A DNA stretch of 64,000 nucleotides from JBCDJI01 sp964351865 (lineage in GTDB: Bacteria > Verrucomicrobiota > Verrucomicrobiia > Methylacidiphilales > JBCBYL01), in NCBI GenBank assembly GCA_964351865.1, contig CAYGPJ010000021.1, positions 6,103-70,102 of the forward strand, read 5' to 3'. The notes under the pieces are model-generated. The model worked only from the letters and a program-made list of their open reading frames with translations. It was not told where the DNA came from and ran no database searches. This document shows positions 1 through 7,605 of the stretch, piece by piece (the stretch's first letter is position 1; every line of letters begins with the position of its first letter). The translations under genes and the position numbers were made by a program.

Positions 1-133
1 CAGCCTGAATCAGTTCGCACAAGCCTTCCATCAGGAAGCGCTTCTTATCGGCATGCCCCCCCTCCAGAGCCGCTACCTGCCCCAGTAACCGCACCATGGC
101 CCGCGCGTCTTTTTCATAAATTTTTGAACTCAT
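1..133 (-). CDS. LuxR-like transcriptional regulator, N-terminal part only (cut by window edge)
   Basis: Reading leftwards from the ATG at 133, the frame stays open to the window edge and gives 44 residues starting MSSKIYEKDARAMVRLLGQV and running through a stretch like LEGGHADKKRFLMEGLCELI. This pattern resembles the N-terminus of LuxR-type regulators common in Planctomycetes and Verrucomicrobia, which precedes a PAS-like region and a C-terminal HTH. The HTH lies outside the window, so the family call is an inference from the N-terminus alone. A 14-bp inverted repeat lies 70-101 bases upstream of the start and could be its operator. Confidence 0.5.
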   Translation of the reverse strand, partial: MSSKIYEKDARAMVRLLGQVAALEGGHADKKRFLMEGLCELIQA

Positions 134-202
134 TTCCTCACTTAACATGCCCATGCAGACACAATCCTAACTTTGATAAGATTTACTTAACATTTCAATA
201 GA

Positions 203-234
203 AATAATTATACGTGATTTCACGTATAATTATT
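203..234. promoter_or_regulatory. 14-bp perfect inverted repeat, possible operator
   Basis: Two perfect arms (AATAATTATACGTG and its complement) are separated by ATTT. The site is AT-rich with an ACGTG/CACGT core and lies upstream of the LuxR-like gene that starts at 133 on the minus strand. Dyad symmetry of this size upstream of a regulator suggests an autoregulatory operator; there is no T-run to make it a typical terminator. The function is inferred. Confidence 0.4.
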
Positions 235-430
235 AACTAACAAACGATGAGCTTAATCTATACCACCGAGGTCCATGTACACCCGAATGTAACATTTCCG
301 TGTACTTCAAGATGGAAGCCACAACTCGGGTATAGCCAAGAGTCACCATCAATTTCGTCTGGGGGAATAACGGCAACCGCAAGCGGACTGCAGGAGGAGA
401 AAGAACCACGGGAACACGGGGGCCTTTTTT

Positions 431-523
431 GACGCCAAGGACGAAACTCCGTAAATATTCGCGAGGAAGGTACGCAAAGCGGGAACCGTTCTTTATTTTC
501 GGGAACTACGGGAACCCTTTTTA
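431..523 (+). repeat. Dispersed repeat, CGGGAACTACGGGAACC family, copy 1
   Basis: The segment contains ATATTCGCGAG, CGCAAAGCGGGAACCGTTC and CGGGAACTACGGGAACC, in the same order as copies at 9890-10068 and 10724-10835. It has no coding potential and ends by running into an ACCACTAAT motif. Confidence 0.65.
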
Positions 524-806
524 AACCACTAATCACGCTAATCACGCTAAATTCGAGGACCTTTAAATTCAGGAACTAAAAATGAAGCCCATTTCATATT
601 TCCTGTTTTAATTTAGCGTATTTGGCAGCTTGTCGCGCCGAAGCCTTGGCGTAGGAGGCTATTTAGCGATTATTAACTTCCCCTCCCGAAACCTGCAACA
701 GGCAACGCGCCCCCCCCTTCGAAGCAGGTGTCTGCAAGATCCCCTAAAAATTCTATATCCAGCCGCAGAATATTCTGTACGATTCCCGCAATCCTTCTAT
801 TTTATC

Positions 807-1961
807 ATGATGACTCTTCGTTGCCCCTTAACGGCTTTTGCCCTGTTGACCGTTTTTTTACACCCCGGCTATCTAATCGCTCAATCTCCCGTTATTACTG
901 TTAAGGCGGGGGACGCCATCCCTCTCTCCATCACGGCCAGCGGAGAACTAGGTAACATTCTTAAGAATAACTTTACGCTTTCTGGAGCCACCACCGTAGC
1001 CAGTGACGGGCAGGCAGACTTTTCATTATCCGCCACCACCACTGCGTCCGGCGTAAACGGAACATTGAAAAGCTCTTCAGGTCAGACCCGATTCACGAAA
1101 AGTTTCAGCGGTGATGTCCGTAGTGCGGCGCATCAACTGACTGACGCCGTCATCATGGACATCACCGGAAAACCGGGTATCGCGAGGTCTAAAATCACTT
1201 TTGTCAGTAAACAGTCCGGCAACAAGGAACTCTATATCATGGATAGTGACGGCGCTGGAGTGCGTCAGATCACCCAAGACAAGTCCATTGCCTTGGGGCC
1301 TAAGTTTTCTCCAGATGGCAACCGTATCGCCTTCACCTCCTACAAGTCCGGCTATCCGGATGTCTGGGTGATCGATCTGGTCAAATCAACCAAACGTTCC
1401 ATCGCCTACTTCCCGGGTGTTAATTCGGGAGCCGCCTTCTCACCCGATGGAAACACCTTGGCATTGACCCTCTCGAAAGATGGCAACACCGATCTCTACA
1501 CCATGCCGGCCAATGGCGGCAACCCGACCCGCATCGCCCGCACCCGCGGCACGGAAGCCTCTCCCTCGTGGTCGCCCGACGGAAAAGAAATCGTCTTTGT
1601 CTCGGATGTCAGAGGATCCCCGCAGTTATACCTCGTTCCAGCCAGTGGCGGCTCACTGTCCCGCATGAAATCCTTCGCAACCTACACCACCGAGCCGGAC
1701 TGGTCGCCGGATGGCAATTTTATCGCCTATTCCATCATGACCGCTGGCCAGAGCCAGATCGCCATGACTGACTTGCGCACCCAGCAGCAGACAATCCTGA
1801 CCTCGGGTGGCAACAACGAAAGCCCGAGTTGGGCGCGCGACTCCCGTCACCTCGTTTTCGCTAAGTCCGGGAAAATCCACCTTTGCGATACCCTCACCAA
1901 AAAAATCACTCCACTCAGCAGCAACATTTCTAGCTGTACAGAACCCAATATTTCGCGTTAA
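807..1961 (+). CDS. tolB: TolB-like periplasmic beta-propeller protein
   Basis: In the Tol-Pal system, TolB is the periplasmic propeller that binds Pal and helps keep the outer membrane attached during division. The 384-residue product begins with a signal peptide (MMTLRCPLTAFALLTVFLHP, cleavage near AIAQS-like LIAQS). After an N-terminal domain of about 150 residues come five PD40 blades: PKFSPDGNRIAF, AAFSPDGNTLAL, PSWSPDGKEIVF, PDWSPDGNFIAY and a degenerate PSWARDSRHLVF. The frame is open back to 630, but the signal peptide fixes the start at 807 or 810. A Pal-type lipoprotein follows 10 bases after the stop, which strongly supports the name. No tolQ, tolR or tolA lies in the window. Confidence 0.85.
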   Translation: MMTLRCPLTAFALLTVFLHPGYLIAQSPVITVKAGDAIPLSITASGELGNILKNNFTLSGATTVASDGQADFSLSATTTASGVNGTLKSSSGQTRFTKSFSGDVRSAAHQLTDAVIMDITGKPGIARSKITFVSKQSGNKELYIMDSDGAGVRQITQDKSIALGPKFSPDGNRIAFTSYKSGYPDVWVIDLVKSTKRSIAYFPGVNSGAAFSPDGNTLALTLSKDGNTDLYTMPANGGNPTRIARTRGTEASPSWSPDGKEIVFVSDVRGSPQLYLVPASGGSLSRMKSFATYTTEPDWSPDGNFIAYSIMTAGQSQIAMTDLRTQQQTILTSGGNNESPSWARDSRHLVFAKSGKIHLCDTLTKKITPLSSNISSCTEPNISR

Positions 1962-1971
1962 CTCATTGCTT

Positions 1972-2505
1972 ATGAAAACAACTTACGTTCAAACCTTTCG
2001 TTTCGCGCTGCTGCTGGCAGCCGTGGCCTCTTTTTCTGCCTGTACCCGTAATATCGAAAAAGATGATAAGAACGGCGGCTATGCCGGTCCCGGATCCGAA
2101 GAAGAAATTATCGAATATGAACTTCCCGGTCGCAGTGATGCCACGAACCCGGAAAATGCCAATTACGACACCCTGAAGAACTACACGGTGTATTTTGATT
2201 TCGACAGCTACAGCATCCGCTCCTCCGAGCGACCTAAACTCGAAGCGATCACCGCATGGCTCAACGAGAACCCGGGAGCTAAAGTCGTGATGGCAGGTCA
2301 CACCGATGATCGCGGCACCACCCAGTACAATCTTGGCCTCGGCGAACGCCGCGCCCTGGCAACCAGAGATTACCTGTTAGGTCTTGGCATTGATGCTTCG
2401 CGCATGTCCACCGTCTCCTACGGAGAAGAACGTCCCGCCCAGGGTGGCTCCGGCGAAAGCGCCTATGCCGCGAATCGTCGCACCGCTGTTGGTGTCCTGC
2501 GATAA
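1972..2505 (+). CDS. pal: Peptidoglycan-associated lipoprotein (Pal/OmpA-C family)
   Basis: The product has 177 residues. A lipoprotein signal peptide ends in the lipobox FSAC. An acidic spacer is followed by an OmpA-like peptidoglycan-binding domain from about residue 65, with VYFDFDSYSIRSSERPKL, GHTDDRGTTQYNLGLGERRA and a typical C-terminus with NRR. It anchors the outer membrane to peptidoglycan and partners TolB. The start is the ATG at 1972; the open frame upstream overlaps tolB and is a shadow. It lies 10 bases after tolB and is probably cotranscribed. Confidence 0.92.
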   Translation: MKTTYVQTFRFALLLAAVASFSACTRNIEKDDKNGGYAGPGSEEEIIEYELPGRSDATNPENANYDTLKNYTVYFDFDSYSIRSSERPKLEAITAWLNENPGAKVVMAGHTDDRGTTQYNLGLGERRALATRDYLLGLGIDASRMSTVSYGEERPAQGGSGESAYAANRRTAVGVLR

Positions 2506-2592
2506 TCGACTTCCCCTTTCGCCGAAAGAAACCCAATATTCTCCGGTGAATCGGCGGAGAAAAGTGTTTGCAGACGACAGGCTTGGCATAAA

Positions 2593-3591
2593 ATGATGAC
2601 GATGAATCCAGCAGCTTGTCAGCGCATCTTGATTCGCAGCCCGAACTGGCTGGGCGATGCAGTCATGGCCATCCCGGCACTGCAAGCCTGGCAAAAGCAC
2701 GCCCCAGCGGAGGCCCGTTTCAGTGTGGTGGCTCCTGAAAACCTCAACACCTTCTGGCGCCACATTCCGGGCATCGAAGACGTTTTTGTGGCGGATCGCA
2801 ATCCAGCCATCACCGCATCCAACATCGCGAACTGGCGTGCCGACACCACGCTGGTGCTGCCGAATTCTCCCCGCACCGCTTTTGAAGCCTATCTGGCCAA
2901 CATCCCCTGCCGGATCGGTTTCACCGGCAAATGGAGAAAATTTCTGCTGACTCACACCTTTGATCGACCCGCACAAACCGGACTGCCACATCACCAGAGT
3001 CTAGACGCGCTGGACCTGCTCAAGGCCTTTGACCTGATCCCTGAGGATACCGAATTAACCAATCCGGAAGTTCCCCGACCTGACCGATGGGAAAAAGTAG
3101 CTGATGATTACCTGCTCTTGTGCCCGGGCGCCGAATACGGCTCCGCCAAACGCTGGTCAGCCGACCGCTATGCGCGTCTGGCGAATACTTTAGGTCAATC
3201 CACAAGTCTGCAGATCGTGCTCGCTGGTGGGGATAACGATCGAGAAGTCTGCTCATTCATAGCCGATCAACTGACCGTCCCCTTTACCAATGTGACCGGC
3301 CAGACCACCTTAGCCGAGTTTCTGGCCCTCTGCGCTCATGCACGGCTCATCGTCTGCAACGACAGTGGAGCCATGCATGTGGCTTCACTGTTCAGAACAC
3401 CCGGGGTCACGCTCTTCGGCTCCACCGAACCACGCTGGACCGGCCCGCTCTCGGATACCATTACCGTTTTACAGGAAGATGTGCCCTGCAGCCCTTGTTT
3501 CCTGCGGGAATGCCCGATCGATTTCCGATGCATGAACCAGCTCAGCGAAGAACGCGTGCTGAAAGCCTGCCGAGAAAAATTAAACCACTAA
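2593..3591 (+). CDS. waaF: ADP-heptose:LPS heptosyltransferase II
   Basis: This is a GT9-family enzyme that adds the second heptose to the LPS inner core at the cytoplasmic membrane face. The 332-residue protein has the WaaF signature SPNWLGDAVM at residues 16-25, LCPGAEYGSAKRW in the middle, the nucleotide-sugar region CNDSGAMHVASLFRTPGVTLFGSTEPRWTGPL, and a Cys-rich end (CSPCFLRECPIDFRCM) typical of the subfamily. The start is in an ATGATGACGATG string, so the exact Met is uncertain by 3 codons. The last codons (LNH-stop) fall inside the terminal repeat of the element at 3584-3832. Confidence 0.92.
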   Translation: MMTMNPAACQRILIRSPNWLGDAVMAIPALQAWQKHAPAEARFSVVAPENLNTFWRHIPGIEDVFVADRNPAITASNIANWRADTTLVLPNSPRTAFEAYLANIPCRIGFTGKWRKFLLTHTFDRPAQTGLPHHQSLDALDLLKAFDLIPEDTELTNPEVPRPDRWEKVADDYLLLCPGAEYGSAKRWSADRYARLANTLGQSTSLQIVLAGGDNDREVCSFIADQLTVPFTNVTGQTTLAEFLALCAHARLIVCNDSGAMHVASLFRTPGVTLFGSTEPRWTGPLSDTITVLQEDVPCSPCFLRECPIDFRCMNQLSEERVLKACREKLNH

Positions 3592-3832
3592 TGGACACTC
3601 ATATTCACTCATCTAAAAAACATATTTTAGTGTTCCCGTATTATACGGAATCGAAATGATTAAACCAGAAATAGAACGGAGATGTAGGGCGAGATTGCAT
3701 CTCGCCGATTATCGTTTTGGCAAGATGCAATCTTGCCCTACAGTTCACCGATAAAAGTGATCCAGCTTTATCAAAAATGGCTCAGTTAATTTGATTTGGT
3801 ATTAGTGTTCATTAGTGTCCATAAGTGGTTTA
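3584..3832. repeat. MITE-like element with ACCACTAATGGACACT terminal inverted repeats
   Basis: The left end (TAAACCACTAATGGACACTC) and right end (complement TAAACCACTTATGGACACTA) form imperfect terminal inverted repeats of about 28 bases enclosing a REP pair. The left end overlaps the last codons and stop of waaF. Related ends occur at 520-545, 7504-7590 and 9987-10020. No ORF is inside, so it is non-autonomous. Confidence 0.6.
3684..3741. repeat. Inverted REP pair of the GTAG...CTAC type
   Basis: GTAGGGCGAGATTGCATC forms a small palindrome and is followed, inverted, by GATGCAATCTTGCCCTAC. The 5' GTAG tetranucleotide is the hallmark of REP sequences moved by RAYT (TnpA-REP) transposases. Related copies are at 5171-5226 and 55216-55272. 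No RAYT gene is in the window. Confidence 0.7.
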
Positions 3833-3847
3833 TCCTTTTTTTAATTT

Positions 3848-4591
3848 ATGAAAATTTCCGCCTGTATCATTACCCTCAACGAAGAAGCCAATCTTCCGCG
3901 CTGCCTTGAAAGCTTGCGCGAGGTAGCCGATGAAATCATCATCGTCGACTCCGGCAGCACCGACCGCACCAACTACATCGCCACCGATTTCAACGCCCGC
4001 TTCATCCGCAACGAATGGAACGGCTATGTCGCTCAAAAGAACTTCGCCACCTCGAAGGCTAAATATAATTGGGTGCTGAGCATCGATGCAGACGAAGAGC
4101 TGTCGCCGGAACTCATTGCTGCGATAAAATCACTCAAACTCAACGGCCACTCCGAAAGTGTCACCGGCTATCAGATGTCGCGCGTTGTTTTCTTCGCGGG
4201 TCAATGGATCCGCTTTGGTGACTGGTATCCGGACCCGCTCATCCGCCTTTTCCAGAAAGGCTCGGCCGAGTTCGCTGGTGGCCAGGTGCACGAACGCCTC
4301 GAAATACGCGGAGAAGTAAAACCCCTGCAAGGTGAACTGATCCATCACAGCTTTAAAGATGAAGCGGACTACATGCAACGTAGCGACCATTATTCCACCC
4401 TGTGGGCAGATCAGAAAAGAGCAGATGGCGAGACCGCCGGAGCACTGGCTCCTTACACTCACAGCCTGTGGCGTTTTCTGCGCAGTTATCTGATTAAAGG
4501 CGGCTTTAAGGGCGGAGGGCTGGGGTTTAAGTTGGCTAAACTACAGGCGCGGGAAGTCTTTCTGAAGTATTCCAAGCTGTGCGCAATGTAG
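3848..4591 (+). CDS. WaaE/KdtX-like LPS core GT2 glycosyltransferase
   Basis: The 247-residue GT-A glycosyltransferase has the N-terminal ISACIITLNEEANLPRCLES, VDSGSTDRT, and the metal-binding SIDADEE at about residues 78-84. The C-terminal layout (FAGQWIRFGDWYPDPLIRLF, VHERLE, then a basic amphipathic end) is that of the WaaE/KdtX group, which adds glucose to core heptose. It probably acts on LPS core at the inner membrane, in line with waaF upstream. The acceptor cannot be read from sequence. It is separated from waaF by a repeat element. Confidence 0.8.
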   Translation: MKISACIITLNEEANLPRCLESLREVADEIIIVDSGSTDRTNYIATDFNARFIRNEWNGYVAQKNFATSKAKYNWVLSIDADEELSPELIAAIKSLKLNGHSESVTGYQMSRVVFFAGQWIRFGDWYPDPLIRLFQKGSAEFAGGQVHERLEIRGEVKPLQGELIHHSFKDEADYMQRSDHYSTLWADQKRADGETAGALAPYTHSLWRFLRSYLIKGGFKGGGLGFKLAKLQAREVFLKYSKLCAM

Positions 4592-4673
4592 AACCTCTGG
4601 CTTTTAACCTATAGCGCTTTCTAATCAGGTGTTAACTCCGATAAAATCGCGAGTCTACGACCTGCTGTATTGA

Positions 4674-4828
4674 TTAACAGAAGCACTGAACGATAGGGGA
4701 CGGAGTAATTTTTTCCTGCCACCCTGTTTTTGAAGGAGCTATAACGCTTGCACGGACAATATTACTCCGTTCCCTATCGTGGGCCACCTTCATCGGTGTG
4801 AGAACATAATTCGAAAACACTAATTTTT
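4674..4828. repeat. Palindromic MITE-like element, GGGGACGGAGTAAT family, copy 1
   Basis: The core at 4690-4781 has arms ATAGGGGACGGAGTAAT and ATTACTCCGTTCCCTAT around a spacer with GCACGGA and CTGCCACC. Outside the core are conserved flanks: TTCAGTGCTTCTG (complement) on the left and GTGGGCCACCTTCATC to about 4828 on the right. The same flanks surround the copies at 18452-18601 and 62824-62990, so the repeat is larger than the palindrome. Confidence 0.7.
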
Positions 4829-4875
4829 CCTTCGCAATCCAGCTGCAACCTGATAAGTTTCCGCCTCTAAACATT

Positions 4876-5142
4876 ATGGCAGGTGAAACGATCGAAGTAG
4901 AAGGAACCGTTAAAGGAGTGCTCAAAGGCACCTCCTTTCGGGTAGAATTGGACAATAAGCACGAAGTGCTGGCTCACATTTCCGGAAAAATGCGCAAGCA
5001 TTTCATCCGTCTGGGTATTGGGGATCGCGTCAAAATGGACATGAGCCCCTACGATCTCTCGAAAGCCCGTATCACCTTCCGCTGCCGCACCGAAGCTCAG
5101 CGCACCCATCAAGCCGGTGCCCAGCGCCGCCGCAAACGCTAA
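4876..5142 (+). CDS. infA: Translation initiation factor IF-1
   Basis: IF-1 binds the 30S A site during initiation. The product is 88 residues. The S1/OB fold region matches the family (EVEGTVKGVLKGTSFRVELD, VLAHISGKMRKHFIRLGIGDRVKMDMSPYDLSKARITFRC). Usual bacterial IF-1 is about 72 residues; here a basic tail (QRTHQAGAQRRRKR) extends the C-terminus. The gene stands alone, not in a ribosomal protein operon, preceded by a repeat element. Confidence 0.95.
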   Translation: MAGETIEVEGTVKGVLKGTSFRVELDNKHEVLAHISGKMRKHFIRLGIGDRVKMDMSPYDLSKARITFRCRTEAQRTHQAGAQRRRKR

Positions 5143-5170
5143 ATCATTTCCAATACCATTTTATTCATTT

Positions 5171-5226
5171 GTAGGCCGAGATTGCATCTCGGCACCTTTT
5201 AAACTGCCGACTTACAAAGTCGGCCT
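5171..5226. repeat. REP pair of the GTAG type overlapping a stop codon
   Basis: GTAGGCCGAGATTGCATC TCGGC is followed by a second hairpin (GCCGACTTACAAAGTCGGC). The second hairpin overlaps the 3' end of the DUF255 gene on the minus strand: its last codons FRPTL and stop are the repeat sequence. It may serve as a bidirectional terminator between infA and that gene. Confidence 0.65.
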
Positions 5227-7494
5227 AAATTCCGACATTCCGGATTCCAACTGCTCTCGTAGTTCCTCTGGCTCCGAAACCGGCTCCAGACAAACAAAGT
5301 TCCGACACACCGCTGCCTGCGCCTTGTTACTGGAAAACAAGCTGAGCGATTCGAACGCATCCTGCGGTTCCGGCAGATCGGCAGCCGCCAACCCATAAGC
5401 AATGACGCGATACGGGTCATAAATGTCGCACGCCACTTTCCGCAGTGCTTTGACCTCGGGACTGTCCGGCGCCCCTGTCAGCACAATCTGACTGGGCGGG
5501 TTTTGCAACCATCCCAGCACCGACAACATGCGTGGTGCAGCATAGCCCATTTGCTGCAGATGATCTGAGAACGCCACCAACACCGCATCGGCTCGTTCCC
5601 GATAAGTGCCCGTCTTCAGAATATCTCCCAACCGCATCAGATTCTCTGCCGCCACAGAGTTCGCCGAGGGCTCCGCTCCGTCATAATCCTCTTTCATCCG
5701 CAGCAGCACCGACTCTTCCCCAGCCGCCACACCATAGTAACCACCGCGCTGAGTATCCCAGAAGCGTTCATCCATCGCCCCCTGGAGATCGCGTGCCAGC
5801 ACCAGATATTTCACCACACCAGTCGCCTGGTAGAGATCCAGCAACCCGGCAATGAAAAACGCATAATCATCCGCAAAGCCTTTCACCTCACTGCGCTGCG
5901 TCCGGTAGCTACGATAAAGTTGATGGGAGTCAGCTTCGTAAAGATTCTCCAAAATGAACTCAGTCGCCGCAATAGCGGCATCCACATATTCCTGCCGTCC
6001 TTGTCTCGCTCCGGTCTGAGCTAGCGCCGAAATCATCAGTCCATTCCAGGCGGTAATCACCTTATCATCCAAATGCGGACGAGGTCGCTGTTCACGCGCC
6101 TCGAATAATTTCGTGCGCGCCGATGTTAATGACTCGTTAACGGCTGCCTCCTTGCGTTCCAGTTTCTTTGCGACCTCATTCACCGGCAATGCCACTGACA
6201 ATACATTCATACCGGTCATTTCCCCGTGCGGATCACTGGCGGGGCGAATGTTCCCATCCGGGGGGACGCCATATTGCATTTCCACCGCTGCAAACTCATC
6301 ATCCGTCAGCAGTTCCTTCAATTCAGCGGCACGCCAGACATAAAACGCCCCCTCTTTTTTCTGTGAATGATGATCACCAGAACCACTAGCGGCTGGATCT
6401 GTGGGATAGCTGTCAGCAGGATCTGCCGACGCGTAGCTGTCGGCATCCTCGGCCGAATAAAACCCACCTTGCGGCGAACGCAGATCCCGCAGCACATACC
6501 CAATCACATCGTTCGCCACCCGCGCGAAAAACTCATCGCCACTGCTCAGATGGGCTTCATTCAGGGTGGAAACTAATTGTGCCTGATCGTAGAGCATTTT
6601 CTCAAAATGCGGAACATGCCAGAATTCATCGACCGAGTAACGGTGGAAGCCGCCCCCGATCTGATCATACATGCCCCCCTTCGACATTTCCCTCAGGCTG
6701 TGCAGTGCCATCGATTTGGCCTGTGCCGCCTCGCCGGCCGGCACCTCAGTCCCGTTCGCATAACGCAACAGAAAATGATAGACGACAGGTCGCGGAAATT
6801 TTGGCGCATGGCCGAAGCCTCCCAACTGCTCGTCATACTCTCCCCGGATCTTGCGATAGGTCTGATCAATCCAGGCCGGATCCAGATCCGTCACGCTAGG
6901 CACCTTTTGGTTCATTTCATCCAGCGCAGAGAAAACTTTGTCGCCGTGCTCCTTGATTTTGCTCGGTTCTTCCCGCCAGCTCTTGGCGATATTATTCAAA
7001 ACCGTTTTAAACCCAGGGCGACCGTATTTGTCTTCCGGCGGGAAATAAGTTCCCCCGGCGAAGGGCTTCAAATCCGGACTCAACCATACGCTCAGCGGCC
7101 AGCCGCCCTGACCGGTCGTCGCCTGCACAAAACTCATATACACCCGATCCACATCCGGACGTTCCTCGCGATCGACCTTAATGTTGATGAAGTCTTTATT
7201 CAGAATGTCGGCCACCGCTTCACTCTCAAACGACTCATGTGCCATCACATGGCACCAGTGACAGGTGGAGTAACCGATACTGAGAAAAATCGGTTTATTT
7301 TCCGAACGAGCGCGCTCGAACGCGGCTTCCCCCCAAGGATACCAGTGCACCGGATTATCGGCATGCTGGAGCAGATAAGGCGATTGCTCACCGGACAAGT
7401 GATTACGATTACCGGGCTGATCTGAAGAACAAGATGACATGCCGACCAACATAAGGGAGATCAGAGCAGTGTAAAACGATTCCCGAAAAGTCAC
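5212..7494 (-). CDS. DUF255/YyaL-type thioredoxin-fold lipoprotein
   Basis: This family (YyaL/SPATA20) has an N-terminal thioredoxin-like domain and a C-terminal (alpha/alpha)6 barrel; its biochemical role is not settled. From the GTG at 7494 the product is 760 residues with a short lipoprotein signal peptide (ISLMLVGMSSC). The family block LSGEQSPYLLQHADNPVHWY follows, then a CHWC redox pair at about residues 78-81, GGWPLSVWLSP and GGTYFPP. The barrel includes GGFYSAEDADS and ITAWNGLMISALA. A longer frame with a GTG at 7533 is possible, but those codons lie in a repeat. The 3' end is formed by a REP. Confidence 0.85.
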   Translation of the reverse strand: MTFRESFYTALISLMLVGMSSCSSDQPGNRNHLSGEQSPYLLQHADNPVHWYPWGEAAFERARSENKPIFLSIGYSTCHWCHVMAHESFESEAVADILNKDFINIKVDREERPDVDRVYMSFVQATTGQGGWPLSVWLSPDLKPFAGGTYFPPEDKYGRPGFKTVLNNIAKSWREEPSKIKEHGDKVFSALDEMNQKVPSVTDLDPAWIDQTYRKIRGEYDEQLGGFGHAPKFPRPVVYHFLLRYANGTEVPAGEAAQAKSMALHSLREMSKGGMYDQIGGGFHRYSVDEFWHVPHFEKMLYDQAQLVSTLNEAHLSSGDEFFARVANDVIGYVLRDLRSPQGGFYSAEDADSYASADPADSYPTDPAASGSGDHHSQKKEGAFYVWRAAELKELLTDDEFAAVEMQYGVPPDGNIRPASDPHGEMTGMNVLSVALPVNEVAKKLERKEAAVNESLTSARTKLFEAREQRPRPHLDDKVITAWNGLMISALAQTGARQGRQEYVDAAIAATEFILENLYEADSHQLYRSYRTQRSEVKGFADDYAFFIAGLLDLYQATGVVKYLVLARDLQGAMDERFWDTQRGGYYGVAAGEESVLLRMKEDYDGAEPSANSVAAENLMRLGDILKTGTYRERADAVLVAFSDHLQQMGYAAPRMLSVLGWLQNPPSQIVLTGAPDSPEVKALRKVACDIYDPYRVIAYGLAAADLPEPQDAFESLSLFSSNKAQAAVCRNFVCLEPVSEPEELREQLESGMSEFRPTL

Positions 7495-7503
7495 GGGAAC
7501 TTG

Positions 7504-7590
7504 TTTAACCACTAATAAACACTGATGGGACACTAATTAGAAAAATATTTCAGAATGATTAGTGAAAATTAGTGTTTATTAGTGGTTAAA
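7504..7590. repeat. Short inverted repeat element, ACCACTAATAAACACT family
   Basis: TTTAACCACTAATAAACACT at the left and its complement at the right (AGTGTTTATTAGTGGTTAAA) are near-perfect terminal repeats of about 20 bases, with a further AGTGTCCC/GTGAAAATTAG region inside. It lies between the DUF255 gene and the MFS gene and overlaps the possible longer 5' end of the former. Confidence 0.7.
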
Positions 7591-7605
7591 ATATCATCTT
7601 TTTCC

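Larger units (their letters stand above)
134..806. other. Long non-coding stretch with repeat remnants
   Basis: No convincing gene lies here. The short open frames lack recognisable family features and ribosome binding sites. It holds the 203-234 inverted repeat, a copy of the ACGCAAAGCGGGAACCGTTC repeat family (about 431-523) leading into a TTAAACCACTAAT-type end at 520-545, and a GAAGCCTTGGCGTAGG motif at 638-658 that recurs at 62652-62672. The tolB promoter is presumably in the last 150 bases, but no clear -35/-10 pair was seen. Confidence 0.5.

Noticed and set aside
247..545. Two overlapping open frames (61 and 95 residues) on opposite strands
   Set aside because: They have no family features or ribosome binding site and run into a dispersed repeat (431-523); likely chance frames.
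3684..3741. CRISPR-like repeats
   Set aside because: The repeated units are palindromic singles or pairs dispersed in intergenic gaps, not regularly spaced arrays with unique spacers, and no cas genes are present.
6577..7425. 282-residue open frame on the plus strand
   Set aside because: It is antisense to the well-supported DUF255 gene and has biased His/Arg/Pro content typical of shadow frames.
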